From Candidatus Nitrotoga sp. SPKER (GTDB taxonomy: Bacteria > Pseudomonadota > Gammaproteobacteria > Burkholderiales > Gallionellaceae): a DNA stretch of 33,274 nt. Positions 25,089 through 33,274 of this stretch are shown one piece after another. Each line of letters starts with the position of its first letter. The first letter of the stretch is position 1. Made by a program: the position numbers and the translations under genes. Location of the stretch: assembly GCA_003402285.1 (NCBI GenBank), contig QFXG01000003.1:1-33274 (forward strand), read 5' to 3'. Under the pieces are notes generated by a model. The model did no database searches and was not told the DNA's origin. It saw only the letters and a list, made by a program, of their open reading frames with translations.

Positions 25089-25362
25089 TTAGATATCTCT
25101 TATACATCAAATCAATTTTGATATAACATTGTTTAAAAACATTTAAAAAATAAATATAGAGCACTAAAATCTTAAAGTAAGTCATATTTACTTAATCTAG
25201 TCATTTCCGCAACAATAGGAGTTCGTAAACTTTAAATAAAGCATTTTAAACTTTTGACTTTCGTTTCACCCACGCTACTCTGTGTTGAGCTTAATAAAAC
25301 AAGAATAATGGTTGCTACAATTACACTTTCCATAATCAATATAAATCTCAATAACAAATATT
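25089..25362. other. AT-rich gap between flhG and fliA
   Basis: 274 bases, strongly AT-rich, no gene. It contains AAGTAA-N7-TTACTT at 25175-25193 and ATCAAA-N5-TTTGAT near 25108-25124. No TGGC/TTGC sigma-54 pair was found. Because the rest of the cluster is overlapping or nearly so, this gap probably contains a separate promoter for fliA-motC-motD. Confidence 0.4.
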
Positions 25363-26073
25363 ATGTACACAGCAAGCGGATTAAGCGACAAGGAACAGTG
25401 CATCAAAGAATATGCGCCGCTCGTAAAGCGTATCGCACATCATTTGATGGTGCGGTTACCTAGTAGCATAGTAGTAGATGACCTTATACAGGCTGGCATG
25501 ATGGGTCTGTTGGAGGCAGCTGGACGCTATGATGAATTGCGTGGCGCCCAGTTTGAAACATATGCCTCGCAACGCATCCGCGGTTCAATGCTGGATGAAC
25601 TACGCCAGGCCGATTGGATGCCACGCAGCTTGCGTCGTGATATGCGCCGAATTGAGGCGGCTATCAATAAACTACAGCAACGTCTGGGTAAACCACCCAG
25701 CGAAACGGAACTTGCTCAGGAACTAGGCATGCCGCTAACTGAATATCAACAAATGTTATTTACGTCACGTGGTGCGCAATTAGTTTATTACGAGGATTTT
25801 CACAGCGAAGGGGAGGAGGATTTTTTCGAACGTTATGATTTTGATAACGATGCCAATCCGCTCGAAATATTAAAAGATGAACGTTTTCGCGGTGCCTTGA
25901 TCAATGCCATCGCAAATTTACCGGAACGTGAGCGCATGTTGATGGGTATGCATTATGAGCAAGATATGAATTTGCGCGAAATCGGTGAGGTAATGGGCGT
26001 AAGCGAATCGCGGGTATGCCAGTTGCACAGCCAAGCGGTAGCGCGTTTACGCAGTTCATTGAAAGGGCATTAA
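25363..26073 (+). CDS. fliA: FliA, flagellar sigma factor (sigma-28)
   Basis: 236 residues. Region 2 reads EYAPLVKRIAHHLMVRLPSS and VDDLIQAGMMGLLEAAGRYD, then FETYASQRIRGSMLDELRQADWMPRSLRR; region 3 includes LQQRLGKPPSETELAQELGM; region 4 has LPERERMLMGMHYEQDMNLREIGEVMGVSESRVCQLHSQAV with the helix-turn-helix. This is the standard FliA layout. It directs late flagellar and chemotaxis genes, probably including motC and motD or promoters elsewhere. The stop TAA shares one base with the motC ATG (TAATG), so coupling is likely. Confidence 0.96.
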   Translation: MYTASGLSDKEQCIKEYAPLVKRIAHHLMVRLPSSIVVDDLIQAGMMGLLEAAGRYDELRGAQFETYASQRIRGSMLDELRQADWMPRSLRRDMRRIEAAINKLQQRLGKPPSETELAQELGMPLTEYQQMLFTSRGAQLVYYEDFHSEGEEDFFERYDFDNDANPLEILKDERFRGALINAIANLPERERMLMGMHYEQDMNLREIGEVMGVSESRVCQLHSQAVARLRSSLKGH

Positions 26074-26813
26074 TGGATAGGCTTAGCTTAGCCGGTCTTT
26101 TACTTGGCCTGGGCGGTATTTTAGGCGGGCAATTACTTGAAGGCGGTGAGCTATCCATTCTTTTTCAGGGCGCGGCTTTTCTCATTGTGTTCGGCGGTAC
26201 GCTGGGCGCGGTGATGCTTCAAAGCCCACTCAATGTTTTTTTGGCTGGAATCAAAATGAGTCGTTGGGTATTCGTTACCCCCAAGTTATCCCCGCAGAAA
26301 TTAATCTATCAGATTACCTCCTGGAGCAAACAGGCACGCACGGACGGCATACTTACTCTAGAACCACAGATTGCCAGGAACAGCGATTTATTTGTGAGAA
26401 AAGGACTTCAACTGTTAGTGGATGGCCACAGTGCGGAAAAAATTCGAGAGGTACTGGAAGTCGACAATCATACATATGAACAATTACGATTCCAGTCTGC
26501 GCGTATTTGGGAATCAGCAGCAGGGTATGCGCCAACTATCGGCATTCTGGGTGCTGTGCTTGGATTGATACACGTTATGCAGAGTCTTGGCGAACCATCA
26601 AAACTGGGGGCAGGTATTGCGGTTGCATTTATTTCTACCATATACGGCGTGGGACTTGCGAATCTGGTTTTTTTGCCTATGGCCAACAAATTGAAAATGT
26701 TAATCCTTCAACAGGTAATGATGCGTGAAATATTGGTAGATGGACTATCAGCCATCGCCAGTGGCGAAAATTCACGTTTCATCGAAAGTAAGTTGCAGGG
26801 ATTTATTCCTTAA
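26073..26813 (+). CDS. motC: MotC, MotA-family flagellar stator subunit
   Basis: 246 residues from the ATG at 26073; the frame is open upstream but that part lies inside fliA. Four membrane spans: about 4-20, 27-45, 145-168 and 175-200. The MotA/TolQ/ExbB signature GYAPTIGILGAVLGLIHVMQSL and KLGAGIAVAFISTIYGVGLANLVFLP are present. With the next protein it forms the ion-conducting stator. Length, position after fliA and pairing with a MotD-type partner fit the MotC/MotD pair of Pseudomonas and betaproteobacteria rather than MotA/MotB. Confidence 0.9.
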   Translation: MDRLSLAGLLLGLGGILGGQLLEGGELSILFQGAAFLIVFGGTLGAVMLQSPLNVFLAGIKMSRWVFVTPKLSPQKLIYQITSWSKQARTDGILTLEPQIARNSDLFVRKGLQLLVDGHSAEKIREVLEVDNHTYEQLRFQSARIWESAAGYAPTIGILGAVLGLIHVMQSLGEPSKLGAGIAVAFISTIYGVGLANLVFLPMANKLKMLILQQVMMREILVDGLSAIASGENSRFIESKLQGFIP

Positions 26814-26816
26814 GCC

Positions 26817-27584
26817 ATGGCACGCCGGGTAAGACATAAAGAGCACGACAACCATGATCGCTGGCTAATCTCATACGCCGATTTCATCACACTGTTATTT
26901 GCTTTTTTTGTGGTGATGTATGCACTCTCTTCAGTCAATGAAAATAAATATCAAATGTTCAGTGCCTCATTGACTTCCGCATTTGGTAAACAAATAGCCA
27001 AACCCGAAACAATTACTCCAGCCAACGAACAAGACTTATTGCTGAAATCCCTGGTAGACAGGCGCAACGCCAAGCTAGCCGAACAGCAGCAGGAAGCCAT
27101 GCAGGACATTGCCAAAAAAATCAATCAAGTTATGAGCGTATTGGTTAAAAATGGCGAGGTCAGTGTAATGCAAACCAATCGCGGTGTGGCCGTGGAAATC
27201 AATGCTAGCGCGCTATTCAATCAAGGGGATGCAGTATTGCAAGGCGGTGCAATCAATACGCTGGCCGAAGTGGCAAAAGTGCTGGAGCAGGTAGATCTGG
27301 CCATTGAGGTCGAAGGACATACCGATAATATCCCCATTAACACCCAGCAGTTTCCATCCAATTGGGAATTATCTTCGGCACGTGCCAGCAGCGTAGTGCG
27401 CTTATTTATCGGACATGGGCTAAGGCCACAATACCTGAAAGCGATCGGCTCCGCCGCCAACTATCCAGTCACATCCAACGATACGGTAGAAGGACGGGCG
27501 CGAAATCGCCGCATAACAGTAACCATATTATCTCCTTCAGTTGAACGAACAGCCCCAGCGTCTAAAGAATCAGCCATCAAATAG
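26817..27584 (+). CDS. motD: MotD, MotB-family flagellar stator subunit
   Basis: 255 residues. A short basic N-terminus, one membrane span with the ion-binding aspartate Asp22 (YADFITLLFAFFVVMYALSS), a plug/linker, and a C-terminal OmpA-like peptidoglycan-binding domain (VEGHTDNIPINTQQFPSNWELSSARA, VEGRARNRRITVTIL). It anchors the stator to the cell wall. The start is three bases after the motC stop, and the cluster ends here; the 138 bases to the next gene hold nothing recognisable. Confidence 0.92.
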   Translation: MARRVRHKEHDNHDRWLISYADFITLLFAFFVVMYALSSVNENKYQMFSASLTSAFGKQIAKPETITPANEQDLLLKSLVDRRNAKLAEQQQEAMQDIAKKINQVMSVLVKNGEVSVMQTNRGVAVEINASALFNQGDAVLQGGAINTLAEVAKVLEQVDLAIEVEGHTDNIPINTQQFPSNWELSSARASSVVRLFIGHGLRPQYLKAIGSAANYPVTSNDTVEGRARNRRITVTILSPSVERTAPASKESAIK

Positions 27585-27722
27585 TATTTCAGTCTCTCCC
27601 GCAAATCCGGAATTGCAAGCCTAGTTTGTCGATATATTCTTGATCTACCTTCAATACCAAGTTCAGGTAACATTGAGACTGCAAAACAATGAGCACCATT
27701 TACCTGGCTTCCAAAATTACAT

Positions 27723-28778
27723 ATGAATTCCTCTGAGCTTCAGAAAAAAACATTTTTACTTTTATTAACGATCGTTTCCATTGCATTTGGTTGGATCGTG
27801 TGGCCATTTTTCGGGGCGGTTTTTTGGGGTGCCGTCCTTGCCATATTATTTACACCACTCTATCGCCGTTTGCTCGTTGCAACAGGCGGCAGGCAGAATC
27901 TGACTGCGCTCGCCACTCTGATACTTTGTTTGGTGATCGTTATTCTTCCGCTGATATTTATTACCGCTTCACTCGTGCAAGAAGGCATCAATCTTTACCA
28001 AAAACTTCAATCGGGAGAGCTGCATTTCGGCACATATTTTCAACAAATCATTAACGCCTTACCGCGATGGTTGGTCGATCTAATGGATCGTTTTGGATTT
28101 GCAAACATCTCCGCGTTGCAAGACAAAATATCTACCGGTGTGATGGAAGGCAGCAAATTCATTGCGACTCAGGCTTTAACTATCGGTCAAAATACTTTTG
28201 ATTTCATAATCAGTTTCGGAATCATGCTGTATTTGCTGTTCTTTCTGCTACGTGAAGGCTCTGATTTATCAGGACGAATCAAGCAAGCAATTCCATTAAG
28301 CATGGAGCACAAACGTCATTTACTCAGCAAATTCATCACAGTCATTCGGGCAACGGTAAAAGGCAACCTCGCTGTGGCCGCTATGCAAGGTGGTTTAGGT
28401 GGTTTAATCTTTTGGATTCTCGGTATTCAAGGGCCGCTGTTATGGGGCGTTCTGATGGCATTCCTTTCACTTTTGCCAATGGGCGCAGCAATAGTATGGG
28501 CACCGGTCGCAATTTATTTTCTTTTCACAGGTCAAATTTGGAGTGGCGTAATCTTGCTCGCATTCGGCGTGTTTGTAATCGGACTGATCGATAATATTGT
28601 TCGCCCAGTACTCGTTGGTAAAGACACACAAATGCCAGACTACGTAGTACTTATTTCAACGCTTGGCGGCATGGCACTTTTTGGCCTCAACGGTTTTATC
28701 ATCGGCCCGGTGGTTGCTGCCATGTTCATTGCGGTATGGGATCTCTTTTCCTTGTCGAAAGAAGCAGATAAAGAGTAA
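27723..28778 (+). CDS. AI-2E family (PerM-like) transporter
   Basis: 351 residues, about seven or eight membrane spans. The pattern is that of PF01594: FGWIVWPFFGAVFWGAVLAILFTPLYRRL near the N-terminus, a soluble insert (about 85-145, SLVQEGINLYQKLQSG), then FIISFGIMLYLLFFLLREG, MQGGLGGLIFWILGI, LLWGVLMAFLSLLPMGAAIVWAP, GLIDNIVRPVLVGKDTQMPDYVVLISTLGGMALFGLNGFIIGPVVAA. Members export various small solutes and, in some, sodium ions; autoinducer-2 export is only one proposed role, so no substrate is assigned. The ATG at 27723 has no clear ribosome site. Confidence 0.88.
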   Translation: MNSSELQKKTFLLLLTIVSIAFGWIVWPFFGAVFWGAVLAILFTPLYRRLLVATGGRQNLTALATLILCLVIVILPLIFITASLVQEGINLYQKLQSGELHFGTYFQQIINALPRWLVDLMDRFGFANISALQDKISTGVMEGSKFIATQALTIGQNTFDFIISFGIMLYLLFFLLREGSDLSGRIKQAIPLSMEHKRHLLSKFITVIRATVKGNLAVAAMQGGLGGLIFWILGIQGPLLWGVLMAFLSLLPMGAAIVWAPVAIYFLFTGQIWSGVILLAFGVFVIGLIDNIVRPVLVGKDTQMPDYVVLISTLGGMALFGLNGFIIGPVVAAMFIAVWDLFSLSKEADKE

Positions 28779-28872
28779 ATATCATACGTGTATAATTTTA
28801 AAAATCGTGCCAAATTTAATTGGCCATCAAAATAAAATTTCTCTGTGAGAAGCTGTAAATGAAGGGGTTGTT

Positions 28873-29772
28873 ATGAAATGGGCACTGGTCTCGATTTATG
28901 TGATCTCAATTTTTATCGTACATTTTCGAGGTAAGGTTCGTCTTCCCTTTTTTCGTCAGATATTCGATCACTCATCCATCGTAGCGCCAATGAATCTTTT
29001 TATGTACCTGTTTTCGGGGGTTCCTTACACAGCCTATTTTTCTGTCAATATATTTCAAGGTTTGGAATTGCTGGAAAAAAACTGGGAATTAATCAAAGAT
29101 GAAGCACTTAATTTACAAGCCTTGGAAAAAATCAAAGCTGCACAAAAAAATGATGATGCGGGTTTTAATTCGTTTTTTAAAAATGGATGGAAACGCTTTT
29201 ATTTAAAATGGTATGACGCCAGCCATCCGTCAGCTGAAATCTATTGTCCTAAAACAGTTGCACTTTTACGGGCTATTCCGTGCGTAAAAGCCGCTATGTT
29301 TGCAGAATTAGCACCTGGTGGAAAACTCAATGAGCATCGCGATCCTTTCGCAGGATCACTGCGTTATCACCTTGGTCTGGTAACACCTAATAATGATCGC
29401 TGCTTTATAGAAGTTGATGGTCAACGTTATAGTTGGCGAGATGGGCAGGCCGTTGTATTTGATGAAACTTATATTCATTGGGCTCAAAATGGATGTGACA
29501 CCAATCGGATTATCCTGTTTTGTGACATTGAACGCCCCATGCGCTACCACTGGGCGCAAGTGATTAACAAATGGCTGGGCAGGACAATTATGACCGCAGC
29601 AAGCTCACCCAATGAAACCGGGGATCAAACCGGCGGTATCAACAAGCTATTTCGTTTTGTATGGCTGGCTGGTCAGTACCGTCGAAAATTGAAAGCATGG
29701 AATCGATCTTTGTATTACGTAATCAAAGGAGGATTAATTCTGGCGGTAGGAATTTTTATTATTTGGATATAA
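28873..29772 (+). CDS. lpxO: LpxO-like Fe(II)/2-oxoglutarate beta-hydroxylase (aspartyl/asparaginyl hydroxylase family)
   Basis: 299 residues. A membrane span at the N-terminus (about 2-17), the hydroxylase domain (about 115-222) and a C-terminal span (about 283-298). The iron site is visible as HRD (His155, Asp157) in GGKLNEHRDPFAGSLRYHLGL and the distal His202 in DETYIHWAQN; Arg212 in TNRIILFCDIERP fits 2-oxoglutarate binding. LpxO adds a 2-hydroxyl group to a secondary acyl chain of lipid A at the inner membrane and uses O2 and Fe(II). AAGGGG precedes the ATG. Membrane anchors at both ends and the domain make LpxO the best match, though a peptide-hydroxylase role cannot be excluded. Confidence 0.78.
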   Translation: MKWALVSIYVISIFIVHFRGKVRLPFFRQIFDHSSIVAPMNLFMYLFSGVPYTAYFSVNIFQGLELLEKNWELIKDEALNLQALEKIKAAQKNDDAGFNSFFKNGWKRFYLKWYDASHPSAEIYCPKTVALLRAIPCVKAAMFAELAPGGKLNEHRDPFAGSLRYHLGLVTPNNDRCFIEVDGQRYSWRDGQAVVFDETYIHWAQNGCDTNRIILFCDIERPMRYHWAQVINKWLGRTIMTAASSPNETGDQTGGINKLFRFVWLAGQYRRKLKAWNRSLYYVIKGGLILAVGIFIIWI

Positions 29773-29995
29773 TTATTCAGAAGTCAGTTGTTCCTCAAAT
29801 TCCGAAATGGAGTTATGAAGGTTAGTCGTATCCGGAATTTACCAGTACCTATTCCACCTCGTGGATGAGACAGATATTCTTAAGCATATCAAGTTTGTCT
29901 CTACTTTTTCATTACAGATTTAACAAACTCCCAAAATTTTAAGCCTTGGGGTAAGCTTACATACCTAATCAATTATTCAATACAAAATAGACACT

Positions 29996-31660
29996 ATGGC
30001 CCAATATGTTTTTACCATGAACCGCGTAGGCAAGATCGTTCCGCCCAAACGCCAAATTCTCAAGGATATTTCCCTTAGCTTTTTCCCTGGTGCCAAAATC
30101 GGCCTGCTAGGACTAAATGGCTCGGGCAAATCTACTGTGCTGAAGATCATGGCTGGGGTGGACAAGGATTTCGAAGGCGAAGCCATTCCGATGCCAAGCT
30201 TGAATATCGGCTATCTGCCACAAGAACCACAACTTAGCCCGGAACAGACCGTGCGCGAGGCGGTGCAAGAGGGACTGGGCGAAGTATTCAGTGCGCAGAA
30301 AAAACTGGATGAAGTGTATGCCGCCTACGCTGATCCTGATACCGATTTTGACGCGCTGGCCGCCGAGCAGGCGCGACTTGAAGCCATCATCGCTGCCAGT
30401 GACGGAAATGCGGATCAACAAATGGAAATTGCTGCCGATGCATTACGTCTGCCCGAGTGGGATGCCATTATCAAAAATCTCTCTGGTGGTGAAAAGCGTC
30501 GTGTTGCGCTGTGTAAGTTGCTGCTGTCCAAGCCAGACATGCTGCTGCTGGATGAACCGACCAACCATCTGGATGCTGAGTCAGTAGAATGGCTGGAGCA
30601 ATTTCTTTTACGCTTTCCTGGCACCGTGGTGGCGGTGACGCATGATCGCTACTTCCTTGACAATGCCGCCGAGTGGATTTTAGAACTCGATCGTGGCCAC
30701 GGCATTCCGTGGAAAGGAAACTATTCAAGTTGGCTGGAACAAAAAGGAGCCAGACTCAAGCAAGAAGAGTCCTCCGAGTCCGCACGCCAGAAGGCGCTAA
30801 GCAAAGAGCTGGAATGGGTGCGCCAGAATCCCAAAGGACGGCAGGCGAAATCAAAGGCACGTATCGCCCGCTTTGAAGAATTAAATTCACAGGAATACCA
30901 GAAACGCAATGAGACCCAGGAAATTTTTATTCCTATAGCAGACAGACTGGGTAATGAAGTTATCGAATTTAACAATGTTTCTAAAGCATATGGCGACCGC
31001 CTGCTGATTGATAATCTCAGTCTAAAAATTCCGCCCGGCGCTATCGTTGGTATCATTGGCCCCAACGGTGCAGGAAAGTCGACCTTGTTCCGTATGCTGA
31101 CTGAAAAAGAAAAACCGGATTCTGGTGACATAAAAATCGGATCAACGGTTAAAATCTCGCATGTAGACCAATCGCGCGATACGCTGGAAAGTGATAAGAC
31201 CGTGTTCGATGTTATTTCCGGCGGTAATGACATCCTCACCGTGGGCAAATTTGAAACGCCTTCGCGCGCTTACATTGGCCGCTTTAACTTCAAGGGTGCA
31301 GATCAACAAAAACTGGTCGGTAATCTTTCAGGTGGCGAACGCGGACGTCTGCATTTGGCGAAAACCCTTATTTCGGGAGGCAATGTTTTATTGCTGGATG
31401 AACCCTCCAACGACCTCGACGTAGAAACCTTGCGTGCGCTTGAAGACGCGCTACTGGAATTCGCCGGGTGTGTACTGGTTATCTCGCATGATCGCTGGTT
31501 TTTGGATCGCATCGCTACTCATATTATTGCCTTTGAAGGCAACTCACAGGTCACCTTTTTCGATGGAAACTATCAGGAATACGAAGCGGATAAAAAGAAA
31601 CGTTTAGGTGAAGAAGGTGCGAAGCCGAAACGAATTCGCTATAAACCGATTAGTCGGTGA
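29996..31660 (+). CDS. ettA: EttA, energy-dependent translational throttle (ABC-F ATPase)
   Basis: 554 residues, the usual EttA length. Two ABC domains: first with GLNGSGKST (39-47), LSGGEKRRVALCKLLL and LLLDEPTNHLDAESVEWLE; second with GPNGAGKST, LSGGERGRLHLAKTL and LLLDEPSNDLDVETLRALE. Between them lie the arm and the P-site tRNA-interaction linker (WLEQKGARLKQEESSESARQKALSKELEWVRQNPKGRQAKSKAR in pattern). No membrane domain. EttA binds the ribosomal E site and gates entry into elongation according to the ATP/ADP ratio. The ATG at 29996 starts the typical MAQYVFTMNRVGKIVPPKR. No strong ribosome site; the preceding 29773-29995 has no gene. Confidence 0.95.
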   Translation: MAQYVFTMNRVGKIVPPKRQILKDISLSFFPGAKIGLLGLNGSGKSTVLKIMAGVDKDFEGEAIPMPSLNIGYLPQEPQLSPEQTVREAVQEGLGEVFSAQKKLDEVYAAYADPDTDFDALAAEQARLEAIIAASDGNADQQMEIAADALRLPEWDAIIKNLSGGEKRRVALCKLLLSKPDMLLLDEPTNHLDAESVEWLEQFLLRFPGTVVAVTHDRYFLDNAAEWILELDRGHGIPWKGNYSSWLEQKGARLKQEESSESARQKALSKELEWVRQNPKGRQAKSKARIARFEELNSQEYQKRNETQEIFIPIADRLGNEVIEFNNVSKAYGDRLLIDNLSLKIPPGAIVGIIGPNGAGKSTLFRMLTEKEKPDSGDIKIGSTVKISHVDQSRDTLESDKTVFDVISGGNDILTVGKFETPSRAYIGRFNFKGADQQKLVGNLSGGERGRLHLAKTLISGGNVLLLDEPSNDLDVETLRALEDALLEFAGCVLVISHDRWFLDRIATHIIAFEGNSQVTFFDGNYQEYEADKKKRLGEEGAKPKRIRYKPISR

Positions 31661-31778
31661 GTTTTGTTGGCTAGAATGAATCAAACCCAACTAGCTTTTA
31701 TTGTGATGTCGATTGCCTTAAGGGCAGTTATTCAACTGTAATTTTGAACCACTTGAAACTTAAATTAAGGAGAACTAA

Positions 31779-32357
31779 ATGGAACATACTTTACCTGCAC
31801 TACCTTATGCGATGGATGCACTGATTCCGCACATTTCAAAGGAAACACTGGAATATCACTATGGCAAACATCACCAAACTTATGTGACTAATCTCAATAA
31901 CCTGATTAAAGGTACTGAGTTTGAGAACGCTACACTGGAAGAAATTGTCAAAAAATCGAGCGGCGGTATTTTCAACAATGCGGCTCAAGTGTGGAACCAT
32001 ACCTTTTACTGGAATGGCATGAAGCCTAACGGTGGCGGTATGCCAACCGGAGCTCTGATGGAAGGTATCAACAAAAAATGGGGTAGCTTCGAAGACTTTA
32101 AAAAAACATTCTCTGCGTCTTGCGTGGGTAATTTTGGCTCTGGCTGGACCTGGCTGGTGAGGAAATCCGATGGCTCGCTCGACATCGTTAACACCAGCAA
32201 TGCCGCCACCCCCCTGTCCGGCACTGACAAACCGTTATTGACCTGTGATGTGTGGGAACACGCCTACTATATTGACTATCGCAACGCCCGCGCCAAATAT
32301 GTTGAAAGCTTCTGGGGCTTGGTTAACTGGGATTTCGCATCGAAGAACTACGCGTAA
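31779..32357 (+). CDS. sodB: Iron superoxide dismutase
   Basis: 192 residues, full length. Metal ligands His27 ([11 protein letters not shown]), His74 ([11 protein letters not shown]), Asp157 and His161 ([13 protein letters not shown]). Gln70 in NNAAQVWNH is the active-site glutamine at the place typical of Fe-type enzymes, supporting FeSOD. It dismutates superoxide in the cytoplasm. AAGGAG lies seven bases before the ATG. It is a single-gene unit closed by a strong terminator. Confidence 0.96.
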   Translation: MEHTLPALPYAMDALIPHISKETLEYHYGKHHQTYVTNLNNLIKGTEFENATLEEIVKKSSGGIFNNAAQVWNHTFYWNGMKPNGGGMPTGALMEGINKKWGSFEDFKKTFSASCVGNFGSGWTWLVRKSDGSLDIVNTSNAATPLSGTDKPLLTCDVWEHAYYIDYRNARAKYVESFWGLVNWDFASKNYA

Positions 32358-32378
32358 CTTTTAAAGTTTAAGCAAAAT

Positions 32379-32408
32379 AAAAAATCCCGGGGCTCGCCGG
32401 GATTTTTT
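32379..32408 (+). terminator. Intrinsic terminator of sodB
   Basis: ATCCCGG (32384-32390) pairs with CCGGGAT (32397-32403) around a six-base loop, followed by six T; an A-run precedes the stem, so it can work in both directions. It starts 22 bases after the sodB stop. Confidence 0.92.
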
Positions 32409-32441
32409 ATGGCAATTTGAAGGCGCGCGCTCTAAATCTAA

Positions 32442-32473
32442 GTGCAACATTCTTTCATGAAAGAATGTTGCAC
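32442..32473. repeat. Perfect 32-base palindrome at the edge of an IS30-type remnant
   Basis: Two 16-base arms without loop: GTGCAACATTCTTTCA followed by its exact reverse complement. It covers the start codon (32457-32459) and first codons of the transposase remnant. It may derive from the insertion-sequence end or be an abutted inverted pair of ends. Confidence 0.85.
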
Positions 32474-32738
32474 TACGAAAAATTACAAGCACAACACATT
32501 GGATGATCGTACGTTGATTCAAACTCAACTCCAGCAAGGATTCAAACCTGCCGCCATGCGACGGGTATGGGCCGTCCTCGTTCTTATATCGACACGCGAA
32601 CTTGCTCGCAATGGATGAAAAACAGCTTCTGTCACGCGATTATTTGGACAGCCAACTGTTGCAGGCGGCTATTCTTTCAGTCGAGCCAACTGGCGAGCAC
32701 GAAGACTTGCACTTGAATATTGGAACCACCACCAATAA
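32457..32738 (+). pseudogene. IS30-family transposase, N-terminal remnant
   Basis: Starts ATGAAAGAATGTTGC and reads HNTLDDRTLIQTQLQQGFKP, an IS30-type helix-turn-helix start. A compensating pair of frame changes near 32547-32590 hides GMGRPRS, which is readable in the next frame; then RELARNG is followed by TGA (32616-32618) where IS30 proteins usually have Trp. The frame continues with PTVAGGYSFSRANWRARR, again IS30-like, and ends at TAA 32736-32738. The catalytic DDE domain is absent. It is a dead fragment of about 94 codons inserted between the sodB terminator and the porin gene. Confidence 0.65.
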
Positions 32739-32743
32739 TTTCA

Positions 32744-33274
32744 TCAGAAACTGACAGCCAATGCAGTCGTCACAAAAGCATTATTATTAACGACATTATT
32801 ATGCTTTGTGAAAATAGTGTCGTTGCTACTCAATGCCCTGGCTTCCACTCTCCACAACATATTATTTGTAATGTGATAGTCAAAATTGGTTGAAAAGCCC
32901 CATGTTTTAAAGCCATGAGGTGTGCCAGTTGCGATGATGACTCCATTTTTATCATCATAATATTCAGCTCTTATTGCAATAGCAGTTTTTGCTGTTGGCG
33001 TATATTTCACGATAATCGTGGGGTTGAACCACGTGTTCATGGCTGAAGAGCCTTTATTTTTTTGTTCGGCACCGATATCAAAACCCAGTATTGCGGCAAA
33101 CTGATTATTCAGCTGAAAAATCCCATAAAAATTATGGAAATAACGCATTTTCGTATCACTATCAGGCTGGTCGTTGCCAATAAATGTACTACTATTTAAG
33201 GTGAGTTTGGGAGATGGCTTATAAGTAATCTGCGTACCAAATGAAGGGGAGGGGTTCCCTTCAACGCGTTGAAT
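32744..33274 (-). CDS. Outer-membrane beta-barrel porin (BBP2/OmpL-like), C-terminal part cut by window edge
   Basis: The frame is open from the window edge to TGA at 32744-32746, 176 residues visible; an internal ATG at 33148 is not the start. Alternating polar/hydrophobic strands fit a barrel: SPSFGTQITYKPSPKLTLNSS, RYFHNFYGIFQLNNQFAAILGFDIG, NPTIIVKYTPTAKTAIAIRAEYYDD, FSTNFDYHITNNMLWRVEAR and the end TTALAVSF. A terminal phenylalanine is the sorting signal of outer-membrane proteins. The pattern of a strand containing FDY followed by WRVEAR resembles the putative beta-barrel porin-2 family. It probably allows diffusion of small solutes; substrate unknown. The stop lies only six bases from the IS30 remnant. 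Confidence 0.72.
   Translation of the reverse strand: MQRVEGNPSPSFGTQITYKPSPKLTLNSSTFIGNDQPDSDTKMRYFHNFYGIFQLNNQFAAILGFDIGAEQKNKGSSAMNTWFNPTIIVKYTPTAKTAIAIRAEYYDDKNGVIIATGTPHGFKTWGFSTNFDYHITNNMLWRVEARALSSNDTIFTKHNNVVNNNAFVTTALAVSF

Noticed and set aside
31666-31700. Hairpin with GTTGG/CCAAC or GCTAG/CTAGC followed by TTTTA after ettA
   Set aside because: Only five base pairs in either form with a 16-base loop; too weak to be called a terminator.
1-33274. CRISPR arrays, tRNA or rRNA genes, prophage or complete transposons
   Set aside because: No regularly spaced repeats, no tRNA-like cloverleaf or rRNA sequence and no integrase or intact transposase seen while reading both strands.

Overview
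The window looks like a chromosomal segment of a motile, Gram-negative betaproteobacterium. I infer this from the polar-type flagellar cluster flhB-flhA-flhF-flhG-fliA-motC-motD, the outer-membrane genes (mlaA, a CBA-type RND efflux system, porin and TonB-receptor remnants), LpxO-like and Fe-SOD genes, and a clear sigma-32-type promoter. Placement near the Nitrosomonadales/Gallionellaceae is a guess from overall gene content and was not tested.

Left edge (1-2860): two small exported-protein genes on the minus strand (one cut by the window edge), then a decayed plus-strand iron-uptake locus. The C-terminal half of a TonB-dependent receptor runs directly into a PepSY-type membrane protein that is broken several times. 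By eye this stretch is richer in G+C than what follows.

Signalling block (3030-9789, minus strand): six tightly coupled genes in the order rsbR-rsbS-rsbT-(RsbT-like ATPase + SpoIIE phosphatase fusion)-(RsbT-like ATPase + hybrid histidine kinase fusion)-(REC-PAS-PAS-HisKA-HATPase-REC kinase). This is a Gram-negative stressosome with a built-in two-component output. The chain carries three successive RsbT-type ATPase domains, each attached to a different partner or none. No sigma-B or DNA-binding output lies in the window. This is the most interesting system here.

Envelope and housekeeping block (10254-13254): mlaA (lipoprotein of phospholipid retrieval, with an unusual acidic tail), convergent htpX with a sigma-32-like promoter, and an unassigned multi-spanning membrane protein preceded by a tiny open frame.

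Efflux block (13286-19223, minus strand): outer-membrane factor, periplasmic adaptor and heavy-metal-type RND pump in one operon. The 538-base upstream gap holds a dyad and two tiny open frames, one with a perfect Shine-Dalgarno sequence.

Flagellar block (19762-27584, plus strand): flhB, flhA, flhF and flhG overlap; fliA follows after a 274-base AT-rich gap, then motC and motD. FlhG keeps its FlhF-activating N-terminal motif but has lost the P-loop lysines.

Right part (27723-33274): AI-2E family transporter, LpxO-like hydroxylase, ettA, sodB with a strong terminator, a degenerate IS30-type transposase fragment beginning in a perfect 32-base palindrome, and the 3' part of an outer-membrane beta-barrel gene. 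No tRNA, rRNA or CRISPR array was recognised.
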